A DNA stretch of 64,000 nt from Pseudolabrys sp. Lineage in GTDB: Bacteria; Pseudomonadota; Alphaproteobacteria; Rhizobiales; Xanthobacteraceae. Both the position numbers and the translations under genes were made by a program. The notes under the pieces are model-generated. The model made no database searches, was not told the origin of the DNA, and worked only from the letters and a program-made list of their open reading frames with translations. The DNA lies in assembly GCA_022841665.1 (NCBI GenBank), contig JALHRB010000004.1, forward strand, positions 82,784 to 146,783, read 5' to 3'. Positions 22,665 to 30,656 of the stretch are shown in pieces. Each line of letters opens with the position of its first letter. Within the stretch, counting starts at the first letter, position 1.

Positions 22665-24572
22665 ATGGACGCCAGCGACAAGGTCAACATCCTCCTGGTC
22701 GACGACCAGCCGGCCAAACTGATGAGCTACGAGGTAGTGCTGCGCGAACTTGGCGAGAATCTCATCAAGGCGGAGACTGCCACCGACGCGCTGCAGATTC
22801 TGCTGAAGAACGACGTCGCCGTCGTGCTGATGGATGTCTGCATGCCGGATCTCGACGGGTTCGAGCTGGCGGCGATGATCCGCGAACATCCGCGCTTTCA
22901 GCGCACCGCCATCATCTTCATCTCCGCGATCCACCTGACTGAAACCGATTATCTGCGCGGCTACGAGATGGGCGGCGTCGATTACGTGCCGGTGCCGGTG
23001 GTGCCGGAACTTTTGCGCGCCAAGGTGAAGGTATTTTCCGAACTTTTCCGCAAGACCCGCCAACTTGAGGCGCTGAATGCCCAGCTTGAAACGCGCGTGC
23101 GCGAGCGTACGGCCGAGCTGGAAACGGCGGCCGAGCGGCTGATCGAAAGCGAGCGCCGGCGCAACCTCGCGCTTGCGGCCGGCCAGATGGGTTCGTGGGA
23201 CTGGGACATCGTCAAGGGCGACTGGATGTGGGACGAGGGCCAGTGCCGCATCTTCGGCGTCGATCCGGCGACGTTCGATGTCACTCTTGAAAACGTGGCG
23301 CCGCTGGTCGCATCCGAAGACCTGGCGCGCCTGCAGCAGATGATGGCGGACTTCTCCGCCGGCAACAGGCAGGCCTACCAGGCCGAGTTTCGCGTCTTCC
23401 GGCCGGACGGCGAGGTACGCTGGTGCTTCGGCACGGCGACGCCGGCGCTGGATGCGCAGGGCAAGCTGATCCGGGTCAGCGGCGTCACCGTCGATATCAC
23501 CGAGCGCAAGCAGATCGAGGAGCGCCAGCTTCTGCTGGCGCGCGAGGTCGACCACCGCGCGCGCAATGCGCTCGCGGTCGTGCAGGCGATCGTGCGCCTG
23601 ACCAAGGCGACCTCGCAAAGAGGCTATGTGCGCGCGGTCGAAGGCCGCATCCACGCGCTCGCGCATGCGCACACGCTGCTGTCGGAAAGCCGCTGGCAGG
23701 GCGCGGACGTGAAGCGGCTGGTCATCGAGGAACTGGCGCCCTATTGCACGGCCGACAACCCGCGCGTCACGGCGGAAGGCCCGACGCTGTTTCTCTCACC
23801 GGAGAAGTCGCAGAACCTGGCGCTGGCCTTGCATGAACTGGCGACCAACTCGGCCAAATACGGTGCGCTCTCGTCGGCCAAAGGCACCCTCGCCGTGGTG
23901 TGGTCGGTCGAGCGCGGCATGCTGACGCTGCAATGGCGCGAGGCCGGCGGGCCGCCGGTGCAGCCGCCGAAGTCGCAAGGCTTCGGCACCAAGATCCTGA
24001 ATGCCAGCATCAAGCGCCAGATCGGCGGCAACGTTGCCTGGGATTGGCACCCCACCGGGTTGCACTGCACATTGCAGATCCCGACCAGCGGCTCGGCCTA
24101 CAGTGCGCAGGACGGCGCGGCGTCGTCCGAAAACCTGGTGCAGCTGCCGAGCGGCGCGATGAAGCGCGTCCTGCTCGCCGAAGACGAGGCCATGATCGGC
24201 ATGATGATGCGCGAGCTTCTCGGCGAGTGTGGCGTCTTTGTCGTCGGGCCGTGCTGCACGGTGAACGAGGCGCTGTCCGCGATGGTCACCGAGCTCGACG
24301 GCGCGATTCTCGATCTCAACCTGGGCGGCGATGCAATCTATCCGGTTGCTGCCGAGCTGGGCAACCGCAACGTGCCATTCGCCTTCGCGACCGGTTACGG
24401 CCGCGAGAGCATCGACCCGCGTTTTGCGCACGTGCCGATCCTGCAGAAACCGATTACGCGCGAAAGTCTGGAAACCTGTCTCGCTCAGATGCTAGGTATC
24501 GGGCAAGGTTCGGCGGTCGCGAGTGCGCCGCCGGGCAAACCAGTTGAGGTGTCATCGATCCAGAGGGCGTAA
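22665..24572 (+). CDS. Receiver-PAS-HWE histidine kinase-receiver protein
   Basis: 635 residues: an N-terminal receiver with Asp57 in VVLMDVCMPDLDG, a coiled-coil linker (about 130-170), a PAS domain (about 172-285, ending VTVDITERKQ), and an HWE/HisKA_2 kinase with His297 in EVDHRARN and ATP-lid ALHELATNSAKYGALS. A C-terminal receiver has Asp550 in AILDLNLGG. Such proteins can receive phosphate at the first domain and pass it on from the second. Its position nine bases after the HAMP-array kinase makes a joint pathway likely. Soluble. Confidence 0.92.
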   Translation: MDASDKVNILLVDDQPAKLMSYEVVLRELGENLIKAETATDALQILLKNDVAVVLMDVCMPDLDGFELAAMIREHPRFQRTAIIFISAIHLTETDYLRGYEMGGVDYVPVPVVPELLRAKVKVFSELFRKTRQLEALNAQLETRVRERTAELETAAERLIESERRRNLALAAGQMGSWDWDIVKGDWMWDEGQCRIFGVDPATFDVTLENVAPLVASEDLARLQQMMADFSAGNRQAYQAEFRVFRPDGEVRWCFGTATPALDAQGKLIRVSGVTVDITERKQIEERQLLLAREVDHRARNALAVVQAIVRLTKATSQRGYVRAVEGRIHALAHAHTLLSESRWQGADVKRLVIEELAPYCTADNPRVTAEGPTLFLSPEKSQNLALALHELATNSAKYGALSSAKGTLAVVWSVERGMLTLQWREAGGPPVQPPKSQGFGTKILNASIKRQIGGNVAWDWHPTGLHCTLQIPTSGSAYSAQDGAASSENLVQLPSGAMKRVLLAEDEAMIGMMMRELLGECGVFVVGPCCTVNEALSAMVTELDGAILDLNLGGDAIYPVAAELGNRNVPFAFATGYGRESIDPRFAHVPILQKPITRESLETCLAQMLGIGQGSAVASAPPGKPVEVSSIQRA

Positions 24573-24616
24573 AGCCGGAACCATGACGTAATGAGAGCCG
24601 GGGGCGGCCTCTTTGC

Positions 24617-25027
24617 ATGATTTTGGAGCGACCTACCAATGACAGACAGACGGCCCCGGGCATGAGTTCGGAAGAGACGGTTCTCGACTTCGCCGGTGCT
24701 GCGTTCAGGTCCGTGTGGGCTCTCGAACTGCTGCTTGCGCTCAAGCGGCGCGATCGCGCCTGGCAGGCGTCCGAAATCATCGTCGAACTGCGCAGCAGCC
24801 GCGTGGTCGTGGTCGAAGCCCTGGATAACCTCATTGCTGCCGGGCTGGTCGCCCAGGACGACGCCGGCGGCTACCGCTATCGTGCGGGATCGCCGGCCAT
24901 CGACGCATTGGTGACTGAGTTGGAGAAGCTTTACGCCTCCAAGCCTTCCGCCATTGTCCGCAAGATCGTCACCTCGCCGAGCTTGAAACTGCAAATCCTC
25001 TCGGATGCATTCAGGATCAAAGAATGA
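24617..25027 (+). CDS. Predicted winged-helix protein
   Basis: 136 residues. Residues about 35-95 alternate helix and wing: SVWALELLLALK, then ASEIIVELRSSRVVVVEALDNLIAAGLV and a turn YRYRAG, which is a MarR/HTH-like pattern. No named family is claimed. The ATG at 24617 follows a GGGGG stretch; an internal ATG at 24662 would shorten it by 15 residues. Its last codon overlaps the next gene's ATG, so it is co-expressed with the two small membrane proteins. Confidence 0.7.
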   Translation: MILERPTNDRQTAPGMSSEETVLDFAGAAFRSVWALELLLALKRRDRAWQASEIIVELRSSRVVVVEALDNLIAAGLVAQDDAGGYRYRAGSPAIDALVTELEKLYASKPSAIVRKIVTSPSLKLQILSDAFRIKE

Positions 25028-25296
25028 GCAACCCCGTCGCAACCATCGTGTACATCCTGTGCTTTGCAGCCAGCGCCGGCTGCGGGTGGCTCCTGGTGCG
25101 CAGCTATCTGCGCACGCGCACGGCGCTGCTCCTGTGGACGGCAGCGTGTTTCGTTTTGCTGGCGGGCAACAACTTCATCCTGGTCATCGACCTTGGGCTC
25201 TTGCCTGACTCGGTAGACCTCCAGTTCGCGCGCTTGGGCTTGACCGCCGCTGCGATCACGACGTTGCTTTACGGGTTTATCTGGGAGCTTGACTGA
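25024..25296 (+). CDS. Small membrane protein, DUF5985-like (first copy)
   Basis: 90 residues, three predicted membrane helices: about 5-25, 35-55 and 68-87. The charged RSYLRTRT lies between helix 1 and 2. It resembles the DUF5985 family, which often occurs as adjacent pairs, as here. Function unknown. Overlaps the winged-helix gene by four bases and abuts the second copy. Confidence 0.7.
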   Translation: MSNPVATIVYILCFAASAGCGWLLVRSYLRTRTALLLWTAACFVLLAGNNFILVIDLGLLPDSVDLQFARLGLTAAAITTLLYGFIWELD

Positions 25297-25562
25297 TGGT
25301 CGCTTTTTTCAGCGGAATGGTCACCGCGGGCTTTCTAATCGCGGCGCTGTTCTTCTTCCGGTTCTGGAAGCAGACGCGCGACCTGCTGTTCGCCATCTTC
25401 GGCATTTCTTTCCTGCTTTTTGCTTCGAGCCAGGCGGCCTCGCTCTTCTTCGACGCTCCGCGCGATGATAAGACCTGGGTCTATCTGCTGCGCCTGGCCG
25501 GCTTTGTGCTGCTGCTGGTAGCCATCATCCGGAAGAACCGCGGCAAATCGGCTGCGCCATAG
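25296..25562 (+). CDS. Small membrane protein, DUF5985-like (second copy)
   Basis: 88 residues with three predicted helices and the loop RFWKQTRD corresponding to RSYLRTRT in the first copy, so the two are diverged duplicates. The start ATG shares one base with the preceding stop. The pair may form a heteromeric membrane unit regulated by, or signalling to, the winged-helix protein; inference from gene order only. Confidence 0.72.
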   Translation: MVAFFSGMVTAGFLIAALFFFRFWKQTRDLLFAIFGISFLLFASSQAASLFFDAPRDDKTWVYLLRLAGFVLLLVAIIRKNRGKSAAP

Positions 25563-25646
25563 CGGCCGCTTGCGCGCCGGATGTTTCGTCCGGAACAATT
25601 CCCGCCGATTCGCGATTCAACCCTGACACAGGGCGGGCACAAGACT

Positions 25647-25838
25647 ATGGCTGCGCGCACGAAAACGAAGCTGCGGACCTATCACGCCACCATGGTGGTC
25701 ACGCGCACCGAGGAGTGGTGCGTCGAGGCTTCCAGTGCGGAGGAGGCGAAAGCCTTGCTGGCGGCCGGAGAAGGCCACCGCTGCCATTTGGGCGATGCCG
25801 TGCAGGTCGAGTTCGACCAGCTTTTCGACAGCCACTAG
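25647..25838 (+). CDS. Small hypothetical protein
   Basis: 63 residues from the ATG at 25647, following GGGCGGG. A beta-rich start, YHATMVVTRTEEWCVEA, is followed by a helix, SAEEAKALLAAGEG. It could be a small alpha/beta domain. The frame is open upstream to 25581 but that part lacks a ribosome-binding site. No family recognised. Confidence 0.6.
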   Translation: MAARTKTKLRTYHATMVVTRTEEWCVEASSAEEAKALLAAGEGHRCHLGDAVQVEFDQLFDSH

Positions 25839-25849
25839 CGCGCTGCGCG

Positions 25850-26293
25850 CTACACCTGCTCGGCGTTGAGATAGGCGAGCCGCGCGCCGCAATAGGCGCA
25901 GATGAGGCCGAGTGCGAGCGCGGTGAGGCCGGCGATCACGTCGACGGTGCCGCCGACGTTGCCCGTCTTGCTCATGACACCGCCGGCGGTGGCGACGGCA
26001 AACACCACCGCGATGAGAAAGCGTTGCGCCAGCCGATAGATGAAGGCGCGCTCGCGCGCCGCCGCGATCAGATAGGCGCCGCTGATCCAGCCGCCTAGAA
26101 AACCGGCGCCGGCGATCGACCACCAGGCCAGCGCCGAGACGAGCTGCGGCCGGTGCCCGGCGCCGCCGTCGCGCAGCACCGAGGCGAGCGAAAAACCCAG
26201 CATTGTCAACAGGATATGGACCACCAGCGCGGCGAAGACGCCGCAGGCAATGGCGGCGGCATAGTGCAGGCGGCGGAGGGCGTCGTTTTCCAT
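25850..26293 (-). CDS. Four-helix membrane protein of unknown function
   Basis: 147 residues with four predicted membrane helices: about 10-32, 55-78, 86-108 and 116-138. GGWISGAYLIAA and GLTALALGLICAYCGARLAY are glycine-rich packing segments. No family recognised. Converges with the 63-residue gene and lies before a possible tiny gene on the same strand. Confidence 0.7.
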   Translation of the reverse strand: MENDALRRLHYAAAIACGVFAALVVHILLTMLGFSLASVLRDGGAGHRPQLVSALAWWSIAGAGFLGGWISGAYLIAAARERAFIYRLAQRFLIAVVFAVATAGGVMSKTGNVGGTVDVIAGLTALALGLICAYCGARLAYLNAEQV

Positions 26294-26337
26294 GCGGGCG
26301 CGACAATAACGCGCGCCAATGGCGCCGTTTGAATTTT

Positions 26338-26499
26338 TTAGCGGGGCGCGGCGGCCAAAAGCTCGCGAAATTCGCGCTCCAGCGCGTCGAGCGCGGCGCG
26401 CCGCGCCGGCGTCATCAGGCTCGCGCGGCTTTCGTCATGCTCGTAGAAGCCCTGTTGCTCGCTCCTGACCGGCCGATGCTCGGCTGTCTCCAGGCGCAT
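26338..26499 (-). CDS. Possible 53-aa small protein
   Basis: ATG at 26499 preceded by GGAGACGGAAC, encoding a polar, helical peptide with TPARRAALDALEREFREL near its C-terminus. Its stop lies 44 bases before the membrane-protein start on the same strand. Resembles other short charged alphaproteobacterial ORFs but belongs to no family known to me. The rest of the gap 26294-26656 holds nothing recognised. Confidence 0.45.
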   Translation of the reverse strand: MRLETAEHRPVRSEQQGFYEHDESRASLMTPARRAALDALEREFRELLAAAPR

Positions 26500-26656
26500 G
26501 TTCCGTCTCCCCGACGTTGTGTCTCGCGCCCAGAGCTATCTGAGTCGGAATCTGGGGATAAGTCGTTCGCGCCAATTGACCTGGATTGTTGCATTCCGGT
26601 GACAGCGCGCGCGGTCGTAGTGAACTTTGAGTCGGATCAAGGCGTTAGCCCGGCCG

Positions 26657-28090
26657 ATGGCGGCCGCTCAGGCAATCGTGGAGACCGACATCCCGGCACG
26701 CCTCGACCGGCTGCCTTGGGGGCGCTTTCACACATTGGTGGTGGCGGCGCTCGGCATCACCTGGATCCTGGACGGGCTGGAGGTGACGCTGGCGGGTTCG
26801 CTCGCCGGCGCGCTCAAGCAGAGCCCGGTGCTCGCCTTCTCCAACGCCGACGTCGGCATCGCCGCCAGCGCCTATCTGGCCGGCGCGGTGCTGGGCGCGA
26901 TCTTCTTCGGCTGGCTCACCGACCGGCTCGGCCGCAAGAAATTGTTCTTCATCACGCTCGTCGTCTATCTCACCGCCACCGCGGCGACCGCGCTCACCTG
27001 GAACCTGTTCACTTTTGCGCTCTGCCGCTTCGTCACCGGCGCCGGCATCGGCGGCGAATACGCCGCCATCAATTCCACCATCCAGGAGCTGATTCCGGCG
27101 CGCGTGCGCGGCTGGACCGACCTCGTGATCAACGGCAGCTTCTGGGTCGGCGCCGCGCTCGGCGCGCTCGGCTCGCTGGTATTGCTCGACCCGGCGGTGA
27201 TCGATCCGGAATACGGCTGGCGGCTCGCCTTCCTCACCGGCGCCGGGCTGGCGCTGGTGATCTTCTTCATGCGGCTGTGGCTGCCGGAAAGTCCGCGCTG
27301 GCTGATGACGCACGGCCGCGCCGAGGAGGCCGAGCGCGTCGTGCGCGGCATCGAGGCGCGCTTCGCGAACCTGCCGCCGGCTACGGGCCTGCCGCGCGTC
27401 CGCTTGCGCACGCGCAAGTCGACGCCGCTCGCCGAAGTGGCGCGCGTGCTATTCTATCACCACCGCCAGCGCACCGCGGTCGGCTTGAGCCTGATGGCGG
27501 CGCAGGCCTTTTTCTACAACGCCATCTTCTTCACCTATGCGCTCATCCTCACCGATTTCTACGGCGTGCCGGCGGACCGCGTCGGCTGGTACATCCTGCC
27601 CTTCGCGGCGGGCAATTTCCTCGGGCCGGTGCTGCTCGGCCGGTTGTTCGACACGCGTGGGCGGCGGCCGATGATCGCCTTCACATATATCGTCTCCGGC
27701 CTGCTGCTCGCCGCCACCGGCTGGCTGTTCCTGCACGATGTGATCACGGCCGAGACGCAGACGCTCTGCTGGATGACCATCTTCTTCTTCGCCTCGGCGG
27801 CGGCGAGTTCGGCCTATCTGACGGTGAGCGAGAATTTCCCACTGGAGATCCGCGCGCTCGCCATCGCCTTCTTTTACGCGGTCGGCACCGGCGTCGGCGG
27901 CATCGCCGGGCCGTGGCTGTTCGGCGCGCTGATCGACACCGGCTCGCGTGCCAGCGTGTTTGGCGGCTATCTGCTGGGCGCCGTGCTGATGGTCGCGGCG
28001 GGGCTGGTGGCCTGGCGCTGGGCGGTCGCGGCCGAGCGCAAGCCGCTGGAGGAGGTGGCAAGGCCGCTGACCTTTATCGATATCGCGTGA
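26657..28090 (+). CDS. MFS transporter, sugar-porter-like
   Basis: 477 residues, 12 predicted membrane helices. The loop 2-3 motif GWLTDRLGRKK, the helix-4 motif RFVTGAGIGGEYAAINS, and LPESPRWLMT after helix 6 place it in the metabolite:H+ symporter / sugar-porter part of the superfamily. A second-half GRLFDTRGRRP repeats the loop motif. The substrate is not readable. The ATG at 26657 (MAAAQAIVETDIP) is preferred to the TTG at 26627. It ends about 100 bases before ptxA and is probably transcribed separately. Confidence 0.88.
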   Translation: MAAAQAIVETDIPARLDRLPWGRFHTLVVAALGITWILDGLEVTLAGSLAGALKQSPVLAFSNADVGIAASAYLAGAVLGAIFFGWLTDRLGRKKLFFITLVVYLTATAATALTWNLFTFALCRFVTGAGIGGEYAAINSTIQELIPARVRGWTDLVINGSFWVGAALGALGSLVLLDPAVIDPEYGWRLAFLTGAGLALVIFFMRLWLPESPRWLMTHGRAEEAERVVRGIEARFANLPPATGLPRVRLRTRKSTPLAEVARVLFYHHRQRTAVGLSLMAAQAFFYNAIFFTYALILTDFYGVPADRVGWYILPFAAGNFLGPVLLGRLFDTRGRRPMIAFTYIVSGLLLAATGWLFLHDVITAETQTLCWMTIFFFASAAASSAYLTVSENFPLEIRALAIAFFYAVGTGVGGIAGPWLFGALIDTGSRASVFGGYLLGAVLMVAAGLVAWRWAVAAERKPLEEVARPLTFIDIA

Positions 28091-28103
28091 GCGGCACGGT
28101 GGA

Positions 28104-28143
28104 CCGTCACCGATTTGTCATCGAACAATCGTCCGACCGTCAT
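28104..28143 (+). promoter_or_regulatory. Pho-box-like array upstream of ptxA
   Basis: CCGTCAC-CGAT-TTGTCAT (28104-28121) matches the PhoB pattern of two 7-base repeats (CTGTCAT) with an 11-base period. A third GTCA in CCGTCAT (28139-28142) lies exactly 22 bases downstream of the second, in phase, with one degenerate unit between. ptxA starts 50 bases later. Predicts induction under phosphate starvation. Confidence 0.7.
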
Positions 28144-28192
28144 AGGTCGTCCTTAACGCTCATGGTGCAGCGCGCAAAGGACGGCGCAATTG

Positions 28193-28984
28193 ATGACGAT
28201 TCAAGCCAACAATCTCGAAGTTGTATATCCCAACGGCACGCGTGCGCTCAATCCGACCAGCACGTTCTTTCGGACCGGTGAGTTCACCGTGCTTCTCGGC
28301 GCATCGGGCGCAGGCAAGTCGACCTTGCTGCGCGCGCTCAATGGGCTGGTGACTCCCACGCGGGGCGCCGTGCAGATCGACGGCATTGGCGAGCTGTCCA
28401 ATAAGACGTTGCGCGCGCACCGCCGGCGCACCGGCATGGTGTTCCAGCAGCATCAATTGATCGGGCGCGCCAGCGTGCTCGCCAATGTGCTGATGGGCCG
28501 CCTCGGCTATCACGCCAGCCTGCGCACGTTGCTGCCCTTCCAGGTCAAGGAAAAGCAAATTGCCCTCGATGCCATCGAACGTGTCGGGCTGATCGAATAC
28601 GCTCTGCGCCGTGCCGACGAGCTCTCCGGCGGACAGCAGCAGCGCGTCGGCATTGCGCGCGCGCTGGTGCAGGAACCGAGCCTCATCCTCGCCGACGAGC
28701 CGGTGGCAAGCCTCGACCCCGCCAGCGCCGACCGCGTGCTGGGCCTGTTGCACAGCATCTGCAAGGACGACGGCATCACCGCCATCGTCAGTTTGCATCA
28801 GCTCGAGTTCGCAAAGCGCTATGCGGACCGGATCGTCGCACTGGCGCAGGGCCGGATCGTGTTCGACGGCACGCCGGCCAAGCTCGGCAAACAGGAGATT
28901 GCGCGCATCTACGGGACGACACCGGCGGACGCGCAAGACTCGCCGGAAGAAGAGATGAACCTCAGGACAGGAACCTACGCATGA
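28193..28984 (+). CDS. ptxA: Phosphite/phosphonate ABC transporter ATPase (PtxA/PhnC)
   Basis: 263-residue ATPase of the PhnC family: Walker A GASGAGKST, Q-loop MVFQQHQLIG, signature LSGGQQQRVGIARAL, Walker B LILADEPVASLDP, and the switch histidine in VSLHQLE. It energises uptake through the permease encoded two genes on. The specific name rests on the operon ending in phosphite dehydrogenase; by itself it would be called PhnC. AAGGAC before the ATG; four-base overlap with the binding-protein gene. Confidence 0.9.
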   Translation: MTIQANNLEVVYPNGTRALNPTSTFFRTGEFTVLLGASGAGKSTLLRALNGLVTPTRGAVQIDGIGELSNKTLRAHRRRTGMVFQQHQLIGRASVLANVLMGRLGYHASLRTLLPFQVKEKQIALDAIERVGLIEYALRRADELSGGQQQRVGIARALVQEPSLILADEPVASLDPASADRVLGLLHSICKDDGITAIVSLHQLEFAKRYADRIVALAQGRIVFDGTPAKLGKQEIARIYGTTPADAQDSPEEEMNLRTGTYA

Positions 28985-29850
28985 TCAACCGCCGCATTTT
29001 TCTCGGTGGCACCGCCACCGCGCTCGCCCTTTCGTCGCTGCCGGCCTTCGCCCAGGCGAAAGACCCCGCCAAGCTGCGCGTCGCGCTGCTGCCGGACGAA
29101 AATGCGACCACCCTGATCCAGAATGCGCAGCCGCTGAAGGCCTATCTGGAAAAGACGCTCGACAAGTCCATCGAGATCATCGTCACCACCGACTATTCGT
29201 CGATGATCGAGGCCATGCGTTTCGGCCGCATCGAGATCGCGTATTTCGGGCCGTTCTCCTATGTGCTGGCCAAATCCAAGGCGCCGGCCATCGAGCCGTT
29301 CGCGGTCGGCATCGAGAAGGGTTCGCCCACCTACAATTCCATCCTCATCGCGCAGGCCGGCGGTCCGGTGGCGAGCATCGCGGACGTCAAGGGCAAGCCT
29401 TTCGGCTTCGGCGACCAGGCGTCGACCTCGAGCCACCTAATCCCGCGCGCCTATCTGCTCAAGAACGGGCTCGACGGCGCCAAGGACTACAAGCCGGTGC
29501 ATCTCGGCACGCATGACGGTGTTGCCCGCGCCGTGCAAAACGGCCAGGTGCCGGCCGGCGCCCTGTCGAAGGCGATCTATGAGGTTCTGGTGACGCGCAA
29601 GACCATCGACGCCGCGAAGATCAAGGTGCTCGCCGTCACCCCGCCGATCCCGAACTATCCGATCACCATGCAAGGCGATCTCGCACCCGCGCTGAAGGAC
29701 AAGATCCGCAAGGCGTTCCTGGAGGCGAAGGATGCGGCGGTGCTGAAGTCGTTCCGTGTCGAAGGCTTTGCGGCCACCGACGACAAGGCCTACGACGTGC
29801 TGCGCGACACCGCCAAGATCCTCGACCTCGATCTGGCGAAGATGAGCTGA
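28981..29850 (+). CDS. ptxB: Phosphite/phosphonate-binding periplasmic protein (PtxB/PhnD)
   Basis: 289 residues. The N-terminal signal MINRRIFLGG with a hydrophobic run ends about ALSSLPAFAQA. The mature part is PhnD-family: VALLPDENATT, TTDYSSMIEAMRFGRIEIAYFGPFSY, and FGDQASTSSHLIPR, which shapes the phosphorus-oxyanion site. It captures the ligand in the periplasm for PtxC. The twin arginine may mean Tat export, but only weakly. One-base overlap with ptxC. Confidence 0.92.
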   Translation: MINRRIFLGGTATALALSSLPAFAQAKDPAKLRVALLPDENATTLIQNAQPLKAYLEKTLDKSIEIIVTTDYSSMIEAMRFGRIEIAYFGPFSYVLAKSKAPAIEPFAVGIEKGSPTYNSILIAQAGGPVASIADVKGKPFGFGDQASTSSHLIPRAYLLKNGLDGAKDYKPVHLGTHDGVARAVQNGQVPAGALSKAIYEVLVTRKTIDAAKIKVLAVTPPIPNYPITMQGDLAPALKDKIRKAFLEAKDAAVLKSFRVEGFAATDDKAYDVLRDTAKILDLDLAKMS

Positions 29851-30656
29851 TGGCACTTGCCGAGAGCCGTCATCTGACGATTCTCGCCGACGAGCGGCGT
29901 GCCGCGTTCCGGCACGCCAGCCTCGCCGGCGCAATTGGTGTCGTCTGCATCGCTTCACTTTGGATAACCGGCTTTTTCGATGCAGAGCGGCTGCTCGAAG
30001 GCCTGCCGGCGCTCGGCCAACTGGCCTCGGAAATGGTGCCGCCGGACTTCTCGCGCTGGCAAAGCTGGCTGCGGCCGCTGGTCGACACGCTGGCGATGTC
30101 GATTGCCGGCACCGTCCTGGCGGTGGCGATCTCGTTGCCGCTCGCGCTGCTGGCGGCGCCCAACACGTCGCCCAATGTCTTCATCCAGCAGGCCTGCCGT
30201 GTGCTGTTGAGCGCGTTGCGCTCGGTGCCCGAGATCATCATGGGCATTATCTTCGTGGCGGCGGTCGGCTTCGGGGCGCTGCCCGGCGTGCTGGCGCTCG
30301 CGCTGCATTCGGTCGGCATGGTCGGAAAATTCTATGCCGAGGCGATCGAGCACGTGGACCCGAAGCCGCTGGAAGCCGCGCGCGCGGCCGGCGCCAGCCC
30401 GTTCCAGGTCATCACCCATGCGGTGCTGCCGCAGGTGCTGCCGCAACTCGCCGACATCACCATTTATCGATGGGAATACCACTTCCGTGCCTCCGCCGTG
30501 CTCGGCATCGTTGGCGCCGGTGGCATCGGCTTCGAGTTGATCGCGGCGCTGCGCATCATCCGCTACGACCAGGTGTCGGCGATCTTGCTCACCATTCTGC
30601 TCTGCGTGATCGTGGTCGACGGCCTCGGCGCATGGCTGCGCAAGCAGCTCAAATGA
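29850..30656 (+). CDS. ptxC: Phosphite/phosphonate ABC transporter permease (PtxC/PhnE)
   Basis: 268 residues, PhnE family, about six membrane helices. The cytoplasmic EAA loop is EAIEHVDPKPLEAARAAGAS, and the C-terminal GIVGAGGIGFELIAA is family-typical. A single permease gene implies a homodimeric channel. Overlaps ptxB by one base and ptxD by four (ATGA), so all four genes are translated together. Confidence 0.92.
   Translation: MALAESRHLTILADERRAAFRHASLAGAIGVVCIASLWITGFFDAERLLEGLPALGQLASEMVPPDFSRWQSWLRPLVDTLAMSIAGTVLAVAISLPLALLAAPNTSPNVFIQQACRVLLSALRSVPEIIMGIIFVAAVGFGALPGVLALALHSVGMVGKFYAEAIEHVDPKPLEAARAAGASPFQVITHAVLPQVLPQLADITIYRWEYHFRASAVLGIVGAGGIGFELIAALRIIRYDQVSAILLTILLCVIVVDGLGAWLRKQLK

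Noticed and set aside
28193..30656. Phosphonate (C-P lyase) uptake operon
   Set aside because: No phnG-M genes follow; the coupled fourth gene is phosphite dehydrogenase, so phosphite is the better assignment.
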